Both the position numbers and the translations under genes were made by a program. Below, piece after piece: positions 62,154-64,000 of a stretch of 64,000 nucleotides of DNA. The DNA lies in the NCBI GenBank assembly GCA_907165275.2, contig OU015673.1:8616001-8680000 (forward strand), written 5' to 3'. The notes beneath the pieces were generated by a model. The model ran no database searches. It was not told the origin of the DNA and saw only the letters and a list, made by a program, of their open reading frames with translations. Source of the DNA: Zygaena filipendulae (lineage: Eukaryota; Arthropoda; Insecta; Lepidoptera; Zygaenidae). How positions within the stretch are numbered: position 1 is the stretch's first letter; each line of letters starts with the position of its first letter.

Positions 62154-64000
62154 TTTTTTTTTTTTTTTTTTTTTTTTAGTCCTAATCAATTGTCCCTCTG
62201 ATATATGTCAGAGACCTTTTTTATCTTATTCTTGTTCTTTCTAATTTAGTTTTTAATCCTTTACAGTCACTCACACATTCACTCTTTACTCATTAACTTT
62301 ACATTACTTCTGTCGCTCGCAATCCAATTCGCACTAACTCAATAAATCCATCTTTACCTAAAACTTTGTCCATTTACTTCCTATTTGACTTAAAATTTTC
62401 ACTTATAGTTTATCAATATTTATTAAATTTCTTCTATAAAACCCATTATCCTTTTCGATCGCCCTATTATTTGTATTCCCGCTTTCTAAATTATGCCTTT
62501 TCCTCTTACTCATTATTATTTCCTATGTATGCCTATTATTTGTTTATTTTTGTACCTTAATTACCCTTTTAATTTCATTTATCCTAAAATATTTTGTTTG
62601 CTAGCCTATATATACTCAAATATATATTTTAGCAAACCTTACTTTTTCTTGTTTTTATTCGTTACTTTTTTAACTATTACTTTACAGAATTCCAAAAATA
62701 TATTTCTATCTTTTTTACTTTTAACAATTTCGGCCAAATTTGTTTCACTTACTTTCCTTTCTAATTGAATTTCCAGATCTAATCTTTCCCTACCGTACAT
62801 TGGGCATTCTACCAAGACATGTAGTACGCTCTCTGTCTTTTCGGGATCACAGGAGCACGATGGGTTCTCCTTGCATTTGAATCGATGCAAATACTCGGAG
62901 AACCCACCATGCCCCGTTAATGCCTGAGTAATCAATGGGCCCATTCGAATTTTCCGCACCGTGCCATACGCTTCGACTGCGTCCGGAAAGAAGGCCTTGG
63001 TTACGCAAGCAGTCAGACCCTCTTTGTAGCGCCGGTTCCACTCATCAAGCGAGTCCAGCCGGATTTGTCGCTTGATGAATGAAACCGGGCATAAATCGTA
63101 TTTAGGTTTTACCTTAAGGTTCAGAGCAGCGTCCTTCGCGAGCTCGTCGGCCCTTTCATTTCCCTCCCATCCCACATGTGCCTTTATCCAAAACAGATTA
63201 ATTTTGCTCCCTTTCTTTTCTAATTTAACAATGTTTTTATTTATTTCAGCTACAAGGGGATGGAGGGGAAACCCACCAACGACCGCTTCGAGAGCAGACC
63301 GCGAGTCGCAAAAGACGCTGGTCTTCCTGGCCGTGCTCTGCAGCGCGCGCTCCGTGGCTCCGAGCAATGCCAGCAGTTCGGCCTGGTAGACGGTGCAGAA
63401 ATTTTCCAACTTCATCTTTTTTGTTTTTATTTCCCTCCCGTTTTTCCAAATTGTCAATGCTGCCCCAACTTTTCCTTCAATTTTGCTGCCATCCGTAAAA
63501 ATCATCTCCTCTTCACTTCCGCACCGCTCCATTTCTGCACCGTCCACCACGCACTCGAACTCCAGCTTCTTTTGCTCGGAGGGATGCTGCAAGCTTGTGA
63601 AGGCCATCGGGCTCTCCACTTCCCGATCTCCTACCACTCGCCGTGAATACCCCTTCTTTGTTTCAAACAGAGACGCCGCCTCGCGGACCCTTATATCAAG
63701 GGGGAGTATTCCGGCGAGTAGTAGGGCCGAGTTCAGTGAGACCGTTCGATAGGCCTTCACAAGCTTCTGCGCGAACCCGCGCTGCACAACGTCCAACTGC
63801 TTGCGCACCCCGATCTTCGCTGCAGCAGGCGCCCATGCGCTCGCTGCATAGAGGATTGTGGGTTCGACCACTGCCGTATATATGGTCTTGATTATCTCGG
63901 GTTCCAACCCCCATTGCACCTTTGCGGCTCTCGACAGTTGACGATAGAAACCCAATGCTTTTCGACACACATTGACAACATGTGTGCCGAATGTGAGTCG
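62154..64000 (-). mobile_element. TRAS-like telomere-specific non-LTR element, 3' part
   Basis: Minus-strand element whose poly(A) (T run 62154-62177) joins CCTAA repeats, the orientation known for TRAS and opposite to SART. An AT-rich 3' UTR covers 62178-62638, then ORF2 continues past the window edge. Its 3' UTR shows none of the cloverleaf motifs of E1-E15. Confidence 0.8.
62639..64000 (-). CDS. ORF2 C-terminal part with RNase H (TRAS-like), partial
   Basis: About 453 residues open to the window end. The start, endonuclease and catalytic reverse-transcriptase motifs lie outside. First come thumb-region residues (LTFGTHVVNVCRKALGFYRQ), then a type I RNase H with its acidic set: IFTDGSKIEG (D), YQAELLALLGA (E), CDSRSALEAV (D), and WIKAHVGWEGNERADELAKD (H and D). 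The C-terminal zinc motif includes CKENPSCSCD and HVLVECPMY. RNase H after the reverse transcriptase is a feature I associate with TRAS elements and do not see in E7 ORF2. Confidence 0.8.
   Translation of the reverse strand, partial: RLTFGTHVVNVCRKALGFYRQLSRAAKVQWGLEPEIIKTIYTAVVEPTILYAASAWAPAAAKIGVRKQLDVVQRGFAQKLVKAYRTVSLNSALLLAGILPLDIRVREAASLFETKKGYSRRVVGDREVESPMAFTSLQHPSEQKKLEFECVVDGAEMERCGSEEEMIFTDGSKIEGKVGAALTIWKNGREIKTKKMKLENFCTVYQAELLALLGATERALQSTARKTSVFCDSRSALEAVVGGFPLHPLVAEINKNIVKLEKKGSKINLFWIKAHVGWEGNERADELAKDAALNLKVKPKYDLCPVSFIKRQIRLDSLDEWNRRYKEGLTACVTKAFFPDAVEAYGTVRKIRMGPLITQALTGHGGFSEYLHRFKCKENPSCSCDPEKTESVLHVLVECPMYGRERLDLEIQLERKVSETNLAEIVKSKKDRNIFLEFCKVIVKKVTNKNKKK

Overview
The window is eukaryotic and almost certainly lepidopteran, and it crosses from unique chromosomal DNA into a chromosome end. 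Evidence: pure (TTAGG)n, the insect telomere repeat; SART- and TRAS-type telomere-specific non-LTR retrotransposons; short spliced exons; and dispersed repeats typical of moths and butterflies. The G-rich TTAGG strand is the + strand, so the physical telomere lies to the right. I cannot name the species.

Left part (1-25,476): ordinary gene territory full of small repeats. It holds the last three coding exons of a mitoferrin-type mitochondrial carrier (+), an apparently complete six-exon M17 leucyl aminopeptidase-like gene (-) whose first intron carries a LINE fragment and a foldback element, and one THAP zinc-finger exon (-). An intact Ty3/gypsy LTR retrotransposon with identical LTRs and a GTCCC target duplication (10,749-15,131) has landed in one arm of an inverted repeat.

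Boundary (25,477-27,528): 526 perfect AAC triplets, then 30 copies of a 15-mer built of three pentamers (TTAGG-TTTGG-ACGAG), then five TTAGG units.

Telomeric part (27,529-62,153): fifteen head-to-tail elements (called E1 to E15, all +) separated by 14-104 bp of TTAGG. Only E7 is a full SART-like element with ORF1 and ORF2 (UAAUG stop-start overlap). Four (E4, E5, E10, E14) carry a complete ORF1 and no ORF2, E8 is a chimera, E12 is a truncated ORF1 element, and E1-E3, E6, E9, E11, E13 and E15 are short non-coding elements. A pure 797-bp TTAGG array follows, then a TRAS-like element in the opposite orientation (62,154 to the window end).

Main discovery candidate: autonomous, ORF1-only and non-coding elements share two RNA structures supported by covariation within the window. 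The 5' end fits a hepatitis-delta-like (HDV-like) self-cleaving ribozyme: 7-bp P1 starting at the first non-telomeric base, P2 pseudoknot, P3 GCC/GGC with a UUGUCGU-type loop, P4, and a CNRA joining strand. The 3' end folds into a four-stem cloverleaf-like domain closed by a 7-bp stem next to poly(A). This suggests a layered family of telomere retroelements in which ORF2-less and gene-less members keep only the 5' and 3' RNA modules and borrow enzymes from a SART-like partner.
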